From NCBI GenBank assembly GCA_030838385.1, contig JAUTWX010000021.1, positions 1-35,169 on the forward strand: 35,169 nucleotides of DNA. Reading direction: 5' to 3'. The translations under genes were made by a program, and so were the position numbers. The stretch is from Acidobacteriaceae bacterium. GTDB lineage: Bacteria; Acidobacteriota; Terriglobia; Terriglobales; Acidobacteriaceae. Below are positions 19,740-29,492 of the stretch, piece by piece; positions within the stretch are counted from its first letter, which is position 1; each line of letters opens with the position of its first letter. The notes under the pieces are model-generated. The model did not search any database. It had not been told where the DNA came from and was given only the letters and a program-made list of their open reading frames with translations.

Positions 19740-20895
19740 GTGAAGATTGTTATCTATGGCCTTACCATTACCTCTTCGTGGGGCAACGGTCACGGAACGA
19801 CATATCGTTCTCTGTCGAAGGCACTGGCTAGCATGGGACATCGCATTCATTTCATCGAGAAGGATGTCGAATGGTATCGCAGCAATCGAGACCTGCCCTC
19901 ACCCAGCCTTCTGCTCGGTGGACCTCTATGACTCGTGGAGTGACAGTGCTGCCTCCCTGCTAAAGGCCTGCGCGGACGCAGACGCAATCATCATTGGGTC
20001 CTATTTCCCCGATGCGATCGCGGCAACACGCGAGGTTCTTGATGCCGGCTTCGGTCCGCTCATCTTTTATGACATCGATACACCTATCACTATGTCGCAA
20101 CTCCGGGCGTGCGGCCGCACGGACTATCTCGAATCTGCGATGATTCCGCACTACGCGGCATATCTCAGCTTTACCGGAGGGCCGGTTCTTCGAGAACTCG
20201 AGGACCGCTTTGGTTCTCCAAACGCAGTTCCGTTCTACTGTTCCGTCGACCCAGAGTTACACCGGCCGCTGCCGTCCTGTAAAAACTATCTCTGCGACCT
20301 CAGCTATCTCGGCACATATGCCGCCGATCGACAGGCTAAGCTGACGCGGTTCATCAGCGGTACCGCGGCACTGCTGCCGGAGAGCCGCTTTCTGGTTGCC
20401 GGACCCCAGTACCCATCCGAAGTTGCATGGGGACCAAACGTAGACCGCATCATTCACGTCTCCCCATGTGATCACCCGGCTTTCTATTCATCGTCGCGAT
20501 TCACTCTGAACCTCACTCGCGCCGATATGGTCGCGGCCGGCTACTCTCCATCCGTGCGATTGTTCGAGGCATCAGCCTGCGGTGCCGCGATTCTTTCCGA
20601 CGCCTGGGATGGCCTGGACGAATTCCTGACGCCCGGAGAGGAGGTCCTTCTTCCGCACGACGAATATGAGGCTGCTTCTATCCTGAAATATTGTTCGGAG
20701 CAGGAGCGAACGCGTCTTGGCCAAAGAGCACGCGAGCGCATCTTGTCGGAGCACACCGCCTGTCATCGCGCCGTTCAGTTTGAGAATGTGGTTGAGCAGT
20801 GCTACGCCGGCTGGACTGATCAGCGTAGGGGCAGGTCCTGCAGCGAGTGCAGGCACATATCCGGTGATTCCCCGCTGAGTTGGGTGAAAGGGTAA
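19740..20895 (+). pseudogene. CgeB-like glycosyltransferase, split by an apparent +1-nt insertion near 19896-19898
   Basis: MKIVIYGLTITSSWGNGHGTTYRSL..SNRDLP in frame 1, HPAFCSVDLYDSW..SVRLFEASACGAAILSDAWDGLDEF in frame 2. Confidence 0.75.
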
Positions 20896-21518
20896 ACCCC
20901 GGTTGCGACCGCGATCACGGGCAGTCCATTCCGGCGTGCTGCGCGAATATCGGAGGGCGTATCTCCAACGACGCAAACGGCTGCGTTCTCGCTGGTAAGT
21001 GCCTTCGCCTTCCGCACAGCTTCTTCAAAGACATCGGCACGGAATTCAAATGCGTCGCTCCATCCGCCAAAGGAAAAATAATCCAGCAGTCCAGCGCGTT
21101 TCAGTTTGAGCTCTCCGATGCCGTGCAGGTTTCCGGTGGCCACGCCCAATACGGCCGCTCGCGAGCGTAGATGTCGCAGCACCTCGTGTACATGCGGCAG
21201 GACGGCAACGCGTAGTTCCCTTTCGTGCGCGTGAACGAAGCGGCACATCGCCTGCTGAATAGGCTCAAGTCTTGGCCGCCAGGCATCGTCAGTAATTCCG
21301 GCAAGCGTGAAGGCGTCTCGCAGGATTCCGACATCTGTATTGCCGTGAGCAACTACTCCCTCCAAAGTAAGTGGTCTGCCGGCGACTGACTGCATAGCTT
21401 CGCAAAATGCGGAGTAATGGACGATATCCTCGCAGCAAATCAGGGTACCGTCGATGTCAAATAGATATGCGTCGAACAGATCCCATGGACGCGAGAGGGT
21501 AGTTGCAAAGGCACTCAT
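20820..21518 (-). CDS. HAD-superfamily hydrolase (phosphoglycolate phosphatase-like)
   Basis: DAYLFDIDGTLICCED, LGVATGN, VVGDTPSDIRAARRNG. Confidence 0.85.
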   Translation of the reverse strand: MSAFATTLSRPWDLFDAYLFDIDGTLICCEDIVHYSAFCEAMQSVAGRPLTLEGVVAHGNTDVGILRDAFTLAGITDDAWRPRLEPIQQAMCRFVHAHERELRVAVLPHVHEVLRHLRSRAAVLGVATGNLHGIGELKLKRAGLLDYFSFGGWSDAFEFRADVFEEAVRKAKALTSENAAVCVVGDTPSDIRAARRNGLPVIAVATGVYPFTQLSGESPDMCLHSLQDLPLR

Positions 21519-22579
21519 GCAGAACGCCTACCCTCTTCGGCATGCAGCCACCGCTGTAATTCTCTCCCGACTGCGCGGATGACGTCCGGCCACGCGCCGG
21601 GTGTCGGCTGCCGGAAGAGCCGTAGCGATGGGTACCAGGGGCTGTCGTTACGACCCTCCATCCATCGCCAGTCCGCTGCGTGCTGAAGCATCAGCCAGGC
21701 TGGTATCCCGAGGCTTCCCGCAAGGTGCGCAGCAAGCGTGTCCACCGTAAGCACCAGGTCAAGCTGCGAGATGATGCCAGCAAGGCACAACACTTCGTTG
21801 TTACACGCCGCTGATTCCCGCAGTGCCATGCTAGTCCCTAGCTCGGCGGCCGCCTGTCGAAGGGGCCCCCCTTGCAAGTTCCAGAACTCGCAGTCCGCGC
21901 GTTCAAAGAGCGGACTAAGGTGATCCACGGGCATGGATCGCGAAGCATTCCACGAGCCCGCCTCCCACACAACCCCGATGCGTGGAACGGTTCTCCGTCC
22001 CATTTCCGCAGCAGCCCTTCGGACCATCGAACTCGGCAGGTCGAGATATCTATAAATAGGAACAATGTCCGCAACCGCAGTGCGAAAGATATACGGCAAT
22101 TCCATAACTTCTATCTGCAGGTCCCAGTCGCGGCCCTCCATGCACTGGTCACCCCATGTGGTGACGTGATCCACTCCGTCAAAACAACGAGCGATCTGCA
22201 GCATAGCCGGTGGCACTTCCCAGATGACCTTTTCCGCGCGCCGGTTTAGCGGGGCCGCATAGCGGATAAATTGCACTGTATCGCCGAAGCCATGCAGGCA
22301 ACGGACAATCACACGCCTGCCCGAAATATCTTCGCCATTCCAGACGCGATGAGGGTCCGGGACGCCGCGCCCGTGAATCGCATCGCTTTCCTGCCACGCT
22401 GCCGCGAAATCCCCGCATAGCATGTGAGCCATCCATCGCCCCGCCGCACACCGATTCGGATCGGCGCCGTTTGCCTCTGCGTGTTGGAAGTATTCGAGCG
22501 CAGGACCAAGCTTTCGGGCAGCCAGCAACACTTCCGCCCGGCTCACCAACGCATTTGCATGCCCTTCATCTGGAATCAT
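21515..22579 (-). CDS. TPR-like/glycosyltransferase family 9-like protein
   Basis: RCLHGFGDTVQFIRYAAPL, LVLTVDTLAAHLAGSLGIPAWLML, ADWRWM..SPWYPSLRLFRQ; overlaps the upstream methyltransferase stop. Confidence 0.75.
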   Translation of the reverse strand: MIPDEGHANALVSRAEVLLAARKLGPALEYFQHAEANGADPNRCAAGRWMAHMLCGDFAAAWQESDAIHGRGVPDPHRVWNGEDISGRRVIVRCLHGFGDTVQFIRYAAPLNRRAEKVIWEVPPAMLQIARCFDGVDHVTTWGDQCMEGRDWDLQIEVMELPYIFRTAVADIVPIYRYLDLPSSMVRRAAAEMGRRTVPRIGVVWEAGSWNASRSMPVDHLSPLFERADCEFWNLQGGPLRQAAAELGTSMALRESAACNNEVLCLAGIISQLDLVLTVDTLAAHLAGSLGIPAWLMLQHAADWRWMEGRNDSPWYPSLRLFRQPTPGAWPDVIRAVGRELQRWLHAEEGRRSA

Positions 22580-23372
22580 CGCCAATATTTCTGGACGTGT
22601 CCCGAACCGGATACACGCAGTGTGGACCATCGGGTGGAAATTGGATTCCCTGCCAGCGGCACAGATACACCTCCTCCTCCGCTTGCGCTTCAATGGAAAA
22701 TCCGGACGACCTGAGCATGGCCTCGACGCAGGCGCGGTTCGGTATCCACCAGTTCGTCTCGTCATGCGCGTAGCGATGCTCGACGAAGTGCAGCTTCGGG
22801 TATGCCGGGCTGTCGAACGGTGCATCGGCGTTGAAGTCGTAATCGCGATCCACGCGGATAATGTCTCTGCATCCGCGCTGCATGCTTTGGAACAGCAGAA
22901 GATCCTTCGCGACGTGCTCATGAATCAGATCGAGGGCCAACAACGGGTGGCGCAGATGATACAGCACGCCCATAAAAATGACCAGGTCGAATTTTCTTCC
23001 GAGACTTGCTACATCCCACACCGTCATGCGGCGAAACTCGACATCAATCTTCTCTACCTCCGCCGCAAATCGTGCCTGCTGCAGATAGTGCTCATCGGTG
23101 TCGATTCCAAGCACCTCCGCCGCACCTCGGCGCTTCATTTCGAGCGTATAGAAGCCGGCGTTGCACCCTATATCCAGCACACTCTTTCCTGTAAGGTCGG
23201 CCGGTATAGCATGACGAAAGCTGGCAAATTTTATTTCCGGATAATCACCGAGAAAGTGGTCAGGCGCCGTCTGCACACCGCGAAGACGCAGGTTATGAAA
23301 CCACGGACCTAGCGCGGCGATATCATCCTTCAGCGCCTGGTCTTCAGGTACGAGCTGTCGTGATGCACTCAT
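22566..23372 (-). CDS. SAM-dependent methyltransferase (TIGR04290-like)
   Basis: SVLDIGCNAGFYTLEMKRRGAAEVLGID; GVLYHLRHPLLALD. Confidence 0.85.
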   Translation of the reverse strand: MSASRQLVPEDQALKDDIAALGPWFHNLRLRGVQTAPDHFLGDYPEIKFASFRHAIPADLTGKSVLDIGCNAGFYTLEMKRRGAAEVLGIDTDEHYLQQARFAAEVEKIDVEFRRMTVWDVASLGRKFDLVIFMGVLYHLRHPLLALDLIHEHVAKDLLLFQSMQRGCRDIIRVDRDYDFNADAPFDSPAYPKLHFVEHRYAHDETNWWIPNRACVEAMLRSSGFSIEAQAEEEVYLCRWQGIQFPPDGPHCVYPVRDTSRNIGDDSR

Positions 23373-24144
23373 TGGTTTGATTCGTCCCGTCTCGCCTCTC
23401 TGACGCGTTCGCGGCGCTTTCTTCATCCTGCTCAATAACGCGCAGAGCCGCACGATATCCGTGCAACGTGCCCACGTCCACGTACTGCCGACCTGGCGGT
23501 ACTCCCACCGCGGTCCCGCCTTCTGCCAGCCAGGCATTCACCAGCGTCCCGAAATATTCGTCGCGGCGCTCTGGACGCAGCCATAACTCGTGCAAGTCAT
23601 GAAAGGTCGCGCTCGGCATTTTGATCACGCCCCATACCCACTTAGTCGACGCGGCGGGTTCTTTCACCTGAATCTTTTCGACGGCTCCATGCCTATCTGT
23701 AACTACGGCATCGAATAATTCCGGGGTCTGCACCGGGAAGAGAAGAAATGAAAGCTCCGCATCGGGCAGATAGCGAAAGCCATCTTCAGGCGACCACACT
23801 GTGTCTGGCAGTCCAATCAGCACTGATTCGCCCTCACCCATCAACGGCAAAGCCCGAAACAATGCATCGCACAAACCTCCCGGCGCAGGTTGAATCATGT
23901 ATGCAATGTCTGCTCCCCATACACGTGATCCGTAATACTCCAGAATGTCTGTTTTTCCCGGAGCGATCACGAAACACAGTTTGTCTGCGCCTCCAAGAAT
24001 CATGCGCTCCACCAGGTATTCGCTTACAGCGCGCGGACGTTCCGTTCCGCCTTCGAGCCGGCTCCCTACTGGGAGCAGATCCTTTGAAAAGGCCAGTGGC
24101 TGAATCCTGCTGCCCATCCCCGCTGCCGGAATAATGCCCCACAT
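23344..24144 (-). CDS. sugar nucleotidyltransferase (NTP_transferase)
   Basis: GIIPAAGMGSRIQPLAFSKDLLPVG, VSEYLVERMILGGADKL, VDVGT. Confidence 0.85.
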   Translation of the reverse strand: MWGIIPAAGMGSRIQPLAFSKDLLPVGSRLEGGTERPRAVSEYLVERMILGGADKLCFVIAPGKTDILEYYGSRVWGADIAYMIQPAPGGLCDALFRALPLMGEGESVLIGLPDTVWSPEDGFRYLPDAELSFLLFPVQTPELFDAVVTDRHGAVEKIQVKEPAASTKWVWGVIKMPSATFHDLHELWLRPERRDEYFGTLVNAWLAEGGTAVGVPPGRQYVDVGTLHGYRAALRVIEQDEESAANASERRDGTNQTNECITTART

Positions 24145-24156
24145 AGTGCCCGCCTT

Positions 24157-25269
24157 TCATGCCACTTCCGATATGTCACGAAGTGGCGTCTGTCTCCGAT
24201 CTGAAATCACCGTGTCGCAAACAGATTCTAGCTCGGCAACTCTGCGCGCTGCCGTATGCTGCTCCAGCGCGCGCTGTCTCGCAGCATCTCCGATATCACG
24301 CAATTCCCGGTCTGAGAGACCCAGCACATCCACGACGTCGTCAGCCGATGCAACGCGAAGGATCTCCTCGCCGAGCGCGAAAAACGTATCGAGTCCTTCC
24401 CACCAGTCACTGAGGATGACCGCTCCGCATGCGGCCGCTTCGAACAACCGGCCCGAAGGGCAATAACCATACTCGGCCATGTGACTGCGCGTAATATTCA
24501 ACGTCGCACGCGCCGAGCAGAAAAATGCGGGGTGAAGCATGGGAGGAAGGTGGCGCACGAAGAAAATATTGCTTGTCCAGGGAAAAGTCTCCGGATATTG
24601 CGCCCCACCCATTACGAATCGCTGCTCCGGCATCCGGCTCGCCGGCATCACGAATAGTTCCTCAAGAGCGCGCTGCCGGTCCGCTGCAAAGGTTCCGAGA
24701 TAGCACAACGCGCCACGGAATTCGTCCATTGTCGGAACAGGACGATGCGTCTCTGGGTCGAAGGACCCATAAAGAGGAACGACTCGACTGGCACCGAGGC
24801 GTGACCGCAGTTCCTCGATGGCGCGCCCGCCCGTATAACTCAGTACCAGATCGAATTCACCCAATCCGCCGGGAGGCAGATACTCCACGGCGGCTCCCGA
24901 GCACAGTGCGCTCAGAGTGACAGGCGTGTCGAGATCATAGAAAGCCTTGATCGTGGCGCGTGACTCCAAAATCATCTGCGATATGCGCGCTCCATCCGGA
25001 CAGTAGCTGGTCCACAGCGCCACATCGGCTGAATCGACCTCGCGCGCCGCCGCGCGCCGCACAGCATCGAGGGAGTCGTACAAGCGCAGACCGACTCCGT
25101 CAGGACAACGCCATCCATCGCGATTGCTGGCGTAGTAAGGTGCGTCCTTTTCGTAGAAGGAGGCGGTATGACCGCGTTCCGCCATCGCTCTTAGGATGCC
25201 GCGCCACAACGTGGCATGGCCGTTTCCCCATGACGATGAAATAGAAAGCCCAAACACCACGAAGTGCAT
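24157..25269 (-). CDS. CgeB-like glycosyltransferase
   Basis: MHFVVFGLSISSSWGNGHATLWRGI; SGRLFEAAACGAVILSDWWEGLDTFF; close relative of the 19740-20895 gene. Confidence 0.8.
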   Translation of the reverse strand: MHFVVFGLSISSSWGNGHATLWRGILRAMAERGHTASFYEKDAPYYASNRDGWRCPDGVGLRLYDSLDAVRRAAAREVDSADVALWTSYCPDGARISQMILESRATIKAFYDLDTPVTLSALCSGAAVEYLPPGGLGEFDLVLSYTGGRAIEELRSRLGASRVVPLYGSFDPETHRPVPTMDEFRGALCYLGTFAADRQRALEELFVMPASRMPEQRFVMGGAQYPETFPWTSNIFFVRHLPPMLHPAFFCSARATLNITRSHMAEYGYCPSGRLFEAAACGAVILSDWWEGLDTFFALGEEILRVASADDVVDVLGLSDRELRDIGDAARQRALEQHTAARRVAELESVCDTVISDRRQTPLRDISEVA

Positions 25270-25349
25270 TCTTGCTCCACAGCGGCGAGTTACCCAAGTT
25301 AGGATGCGCCCACATCGCGATCTATCGGTGGACCATAAGCCCCTGGTCC

Positions 25350-26387
25350 TTATCCGGTCTGGTTATAGCGATGGGCAGCGGCATTGGCCAAAACCGTCAG
25401 TGACTTTACCTCCATATCGCGCACCTCCGCGCCGCGATATTTCCGCGTTGCGCCACGGGGCGCGGCAGGCAGTACAGCATTCATGAGTTGCAGAATCCAG
25501 GAGGTCACTGCAGGCATCGCGTTGCTGAAGAGGGCCGCAAATATTGCCTGGGGAGTTATTGCAATTTCGCGCTTTCCTTGGGAGATCGCGGCGACGATCT
25601 TCAGCGCGGCGGAACGTGCCGAGATCGAGACTCCTGGAAATCCGGCAGCAACACTAAACCAGCTATATTCGCGCGCGGCGTCGCCTTTGAACTGAGCATT
25701 CAGGTGTGATCCCGTCCGCATGAGTCCTGGACAGACTGTGGTGACGCGTATTCCTTTGCCTCGTAATTCGGCGCTCAATCCTTCAGACAATCCGACCGCG
25801 GCAAACTTGCTCGCAGCATAGGGAAGTAGATGCGGAACAGCGATCTTGCCGCCAATTGATGTAATGTTCACGATCGCTCCCTCCCGCCGCGCCAGCATCT
25901 GGGGAAGCACTGCCAGAGTGCAGTGAAGACCAGAGAAGAAGTTCGTGTCCATCACCTCCCTGAAGTCCGCGACGGTCTGGCTTTCCACGGGCCCTACGGT
26001 AATAATTCCCGCGTTGTTGATCAGAATGTCTATCTGGCCGAAGTGCCGCGTAGTTTGACGGGTCAACTCTTCGGCGTCTTCCGGCCTTCGCAAATCAGCC
26101 GGAAATAGGAAGATGTCGTCCGGATCCCGGACACAATGCCTTTGCAGCAAAAGGCTTCGCGCTCGCGCGAGTTCCTCGCCATCCCGTGCGGACAAGGCCA
26201 GCTTCGCACCTTCTCGCCCCAGTTCCTCGGCCAGCGCAAGCCCCAGACCGCGCGAACCGCCCGCGATCACAACGACTTTCCCCTGGATATGGTGCGCCCT
26301 GACAGAGCGAGCAACGATTGCCAAAGCACACGCTGCGCCTGCGAGCGTTACGCCCGCAGCTACGGTATTTCTGTCCAACCTTCTCAC
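25350..26387 (-). CDS. SDR-family oxidoreductase with N-terminal membrane segment
   Basis: VVVIAGGSRGLGLALAEELG, INNAGI, YAASKFA. Confidence 0.9.
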   Translation of the reverse strand: MRRLDRNTVAAGVTLAGAACALAIVARSVRAHHIQGKVVVIAGGSRGLGLALAEELGREGAKLALSARDGEELARARSLLLQRHCVRDPDDIFLFPADLRRPEDAEELTRQTTRHFGQIDILINNAGIITVGPVESQTVADFREVMDTNFFSGLHCTLAVLPQMLARREGAIVNITSIGGKIAVPHLLPYAASKFAAVGLSEGLSAELRGKGIRVTTVCPGLMRTGSHLNAQFKGDAAREYSWFSVAAGFPGVSISARSAALKIVAAISQGKREIAITPQAIFAALFSNAMPAVTSWILQLMNAVLPAAPRGATRKYRGAEVRDMEVKSLTVLANAAAHRYNQTG

Positions 26388-26474
26388 ATGCAGTTAGGAT
26401 GCCAGGAATAAAGGCAACAGACGGGCCTCTGAAACAAGAACTATCTCTAGTACAAGGGCTCCGGGTTCATGGCG

Positions 26475-27014
26475 TCAAATGACGTCTGTGCCTGAGCGCA
26501 TCATGGACTGCTCTTCGCTCGAGTGGCGCCGCGTCTCAAGCAGCCCAGGAGGGGGACGCAGTCCAGAGTAGTCTTTGCTGGTTAACCGTGTGGCGTCGCG
26601 CGTCTGCACGGTCTCCAGCGCACGTCTCTTAGGAGGCTCGTTCCGGATCAGCAACTGCATCGCTACCGAGAGCTGGTCTATCAAATGCTCTTGTTCCGCC
26701 CGCAAGGCGCGCGCCGCATGAATCCATTCTTGGATCGCCTCTTTGATCCCGTTCAACTCAGCGCGAGCTTCGACCGGCTGCGCCATCACCTTACTTGCAC
26801 GCAAAGCCCAACGGGATGCCAGCCACGCATCCAGATCACGCGGATGAGCAGCTACAGCGCTCTTACGATCTACGTCTTTCGGCCGCCGCACGGGGAGTTC
26901 GAACTCGCGTTCCCAGCGCTGCACCGTGCGAACTCCTTTGCCGAGATACCTGGCGATGTCCTTCCAGCAACTCAGAACGGCAGGATCATCTCCTGTGTAC
27001 ATCTCGCGACTCAT
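26475..27014 (-). CDS. HTH protein with acidobacterial-style N-terminal helix-turn-helix
   Basis: LSCWKDIARYLGKGVRTVQRWEREFELPVRRP. Confidence 0.65.
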   Translation of the reverse strand: MSREMYTGDDPAVLSCWKDIARYLGKGVRTVQRWEREFELPVRRPKDVDRKSAVAAHPRDLDAWLASRWALRASKVMAQPVEARAELNGIKEAIQEWIHAARALRAEQEHLIDQLSVAMQLLIRNEPPKRRALETVQTRDATRLTSKDYSGLRPPPGLLETRRHSSEEQSMMRSGTDVI

Positions 27015-27266
27015 CTCACACCCCGCACATCCACCACTGACATCGCACCGCATGTCCTGTTACGCGGTATCTTCTTCTATTCGCCGAGCCGGCAGTCAAA
27101 GACGACCCTCGGATCAAGACTTGTACAGGCCCCGCCGAGTGGTAGGATGCGGTCGGGCTTCTTGTGTTGCATGCTGGGTTCGTGCGTCGAAGCCGCGTCC
27201 TCTCCGGGTCCGTCAATTGCACCGAGGTCGATAACGAACGCATGTCGCGTCGAGTCCCAGGCGGGC

Positions 27267-27334
27267 TCCAGGTCTCAAGCGATCCAGGTCTCAAGCGATC
27301 CAGGTCTCCAGCGATCCAGGTCAAGCAATCCAGG
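27267..27334. repeat. short tandem repeat, 16-bp unit tccaggtctcaagcga, about 4 copies
   Basis: 27267-27282, 27283-27298 (identical), 27299-27314 (1 mismatch), 27315-27328 (2 nt shorter), then tccagg. Confidence 0.85.
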
Positions 27335-28619
27335 CGTAGACCAGCGCCAGTGACACCGCAAAGATAACTACGGTCGTGCTCCAGCCGAACAGGCTCGCCG
27401 CGAACCTGTTCCTTTTGTCACCCATGATGCGACGGCTGCCCGTCATCAAAACGATCAGCAGCATCAGCGGAGGGGTCGAGAAGCCCTGCACGATCCCGGC
27501 GAAAACCAGCGCCCTCATCGGGTTCACGCCGAAGAAGTTCATGGCTACCGCTGCCGCCATCACGCCGGCGATCGTACTGTAAAAGACCTTTCCATCACGG
27601 AGCTTCAGGTTCAAACCATTCCTAACGTCAAAGCTTTGGCACACATCATAGGCCGCCCCGGTCGTCATGACTGGAATGGCGAGAAAGCCTACTCCGACGA
27701 TGCCCAATGTAAATAGCAGGCTGGCGGCGTGCCCTGCCGCCGGCACCAGCGCCTTTGCCGCATCGGCAGCGGTCTGGATATTGTGCTTGCCGGAGGCAAA
27801 CAGCGTGGCCGCCGTTGCAATAATGATCGCGTACATCACCAGTGCAGAGAAAAACATTCCTAGGACGACATCCAGGAGTGTTTTGTGGAGACGCCGCTCC
27901 GTAGTGCCGCGGCGCTCATGAAGACGAACTTGGCCGGCTGCTATCTTCTCCTCCACCTCTTCGTTCGATTGCCAGGTAAAGAGATATGCCGACAGCGCTG
28001 TACCGATCATGGCGACGAGTATGGAGAGCCCTTCGCGATCCAGCTTCAACCGTGGACGAACGACGGCCAGGATGATCTGGTGGAGATCGGGATGAGCCAT
28101 GAACATGGAAAGAACATACGCAAGCAGAGAGAGTGCCAGCACGCGGAAGACGTTCGAAATCAACCGGTACGATCCCCAAATCTGCAGCGCAAAGGAAACT
28201 GCCGCGACAGCGACGACCAGCAACTTCTGCGGCAATGGGATCAGAAGCTGCAACCCTGCTGCGATGCCGCCGATATCTGCCCCGGCCTCGATGGTATTGC
28301 CAACGACCACGCCGATCAGCACGATATAAAGCAACCTGCGCGAATAGTTGCTGCGAATTGCCGAAAAAAGCCCTTCTCCCGTGACCTGTCCCAGCTTGGA
28401 TGACAGATAGACCACCGTCACCATCATGGGAAGCAGATAGGGAACCGTCCACAGTAAGGTATAGCCGAACGATGCACCCGCCTGAGAGTACGTCCCCACG
28501 GCCGAGCAGTCGTCATCCGCCGCGCCAGTGATGATGCCCAGCCCGAATGACCGCAATAGGTCGCGAGGCTTGGAGTCGAACCGCTCGTGCGATCCCGGCT
28601 CTGATTTCTGCTCAGACAT
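27321..28619 (-). CDS. Nramp-like divalent metal transporter
   Basis: about 11 hydrophobic helices; GIITGAADDDCSAVGTYSQAGASFGY, VGNTIEAGADIGGIAAGLQLL; start among clustered Met codons uncertain. Confidence 0.82.
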   Translation of the reverse strand: MSEQKSEPGSHERFDSKPRDLLRSFGLGIITGAADDDCSAVGTYSQAGASFGYTLLWTVPYLLPMMVTVVYLSSKLGQVTGEGLFSAIRSNYSRRLLYIVLIGVVVGNTIEAGADIGGIAAGLQLLIPLPQKLLVVAVAAVSFALQIWGSYRLISNVFRVLALSLLAYVLSMFMAHPDLHQIILAVVRPRLKLDREGLSILVAMIGTALSAYLFTWQSNEEVEEKIAAGQVRLHERRGTTERRLHKTLLDVVLGMFFSALVMYAIIIATAATLFASGKHNIQTAADAAKALVPAAGHAASLLFTLGIVGVGFLAIPVMTTGAAYDVCQSFDVRNGLNLKLRDGKVFYSTIAGVMAAAVAMNFFGVNPMRALVFAGIVQGFSTPPLMLLIVLMTGSRRIMGDKRNRFAASLFGWSTTVVIFAVSLALVYAWIA

Positions 28620-28784
28620 GCTCATAAGACGCCGCAAGCGCGATCGACGTCTGCGAGCACTCCCAGACTGGGATTCGGATCGTCCAATCAGAGTTACCGC
28701 TCACCTCCGGCGCCTATCACCTCGCGGTCGGACGCGAAACAAACAAATGCAATGTAAGAGCTTTACGCATCCAAAAGAAATCAA

Positions 28785-29492
28785 TCAGACTACGAAGAGT
28801 GTGAATGGATGAGGCTCCTGCCGTTTGCGCAGAATGGGAAGCGCTACGTTGTAGACAGTGACACCGGATTGTGCTTTGGCCGAAAAAGAGCCGCGGTGCG
28901 CGTGTCCGTGCAGAGCTAGCGTGGGCTTATGGCGGTCGAGCGCTCGTTCCAAGCGCGAGCTGCCAAGAAAAGGGAAAACCGGTTCCGGCTCTCCGATCAC
29001 GGTTTCTTTGATCGGAGCATAGTGGGTCACCGCAATCTTCACCGGTGTATGTAACTGCGCTAGCCCGTAATCCAGCTTGATCGCTTCGCGCTCAGCAATC
29101 TCGACAAAGTTCTTGATCCCACCTTCACCGAACGGCATCAGTTCATAGGGCGCAAACCCTCCGCAAAAGCCTTTCACACCCGCGAAGCCAACCCCATCCA
29201 TTTCAAAGCAACTGCCGTCCAGCAGATGAAGTCCAGCTAAGCGCGCCATACCGGCAAGCTCATCCTGGTGTCCGCTTTCATGATCGTGATTGCCAAGTAC
29301 AACAACGATGGGAACGCGAATATGTTCAAGCACGGTAAGGCAGGCCCGCATCTCATCTACGGTTCCGTGGTTGGTCAGATCGCCCGCAATAACAAGCACA
29401 TCCGCGAGTTCATTCACGGGAAGAAACTGCTGGATATTCACCTCTCGTTCTTCAAGCCGGAAGTGGATATCTGCTACTGCGGCCAGCCTCAT
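28785..29492 (-). CDS. metallophosphoesterase (calcineurin-like)
   Basis: ADIHF, VIAGDLTNHG, VLGNHDHE, THYAP, LHGHAHRG motifs. Confidence 0.9.
   Translation of the reverse strand: MRLAAVADIHFRLEEREVNIQQFLPVNELADVLVIAGDLTNHGTVDEMRACLTVLEHIRVPIVVVLGNHDHESGHQDELAGMARLAGLHLLDGSCFEMDGVGFAGVKGFCGGFAPYELMPFGEGGIKNFVEIAEREAIKLDYGLAQLHTPVKIAVTHYAPIKETVIGEPEPVFPFLGSSRLERALDRHKPTLALHGHAHRGSFSAKAQSGVTVYNVALPILRKRQEPHPFTLFVV

Noticed and set aside
27267-27334. CRISPR array
   Set aside because: Units are directly abutting 16-bp tandem copies with no spacers.
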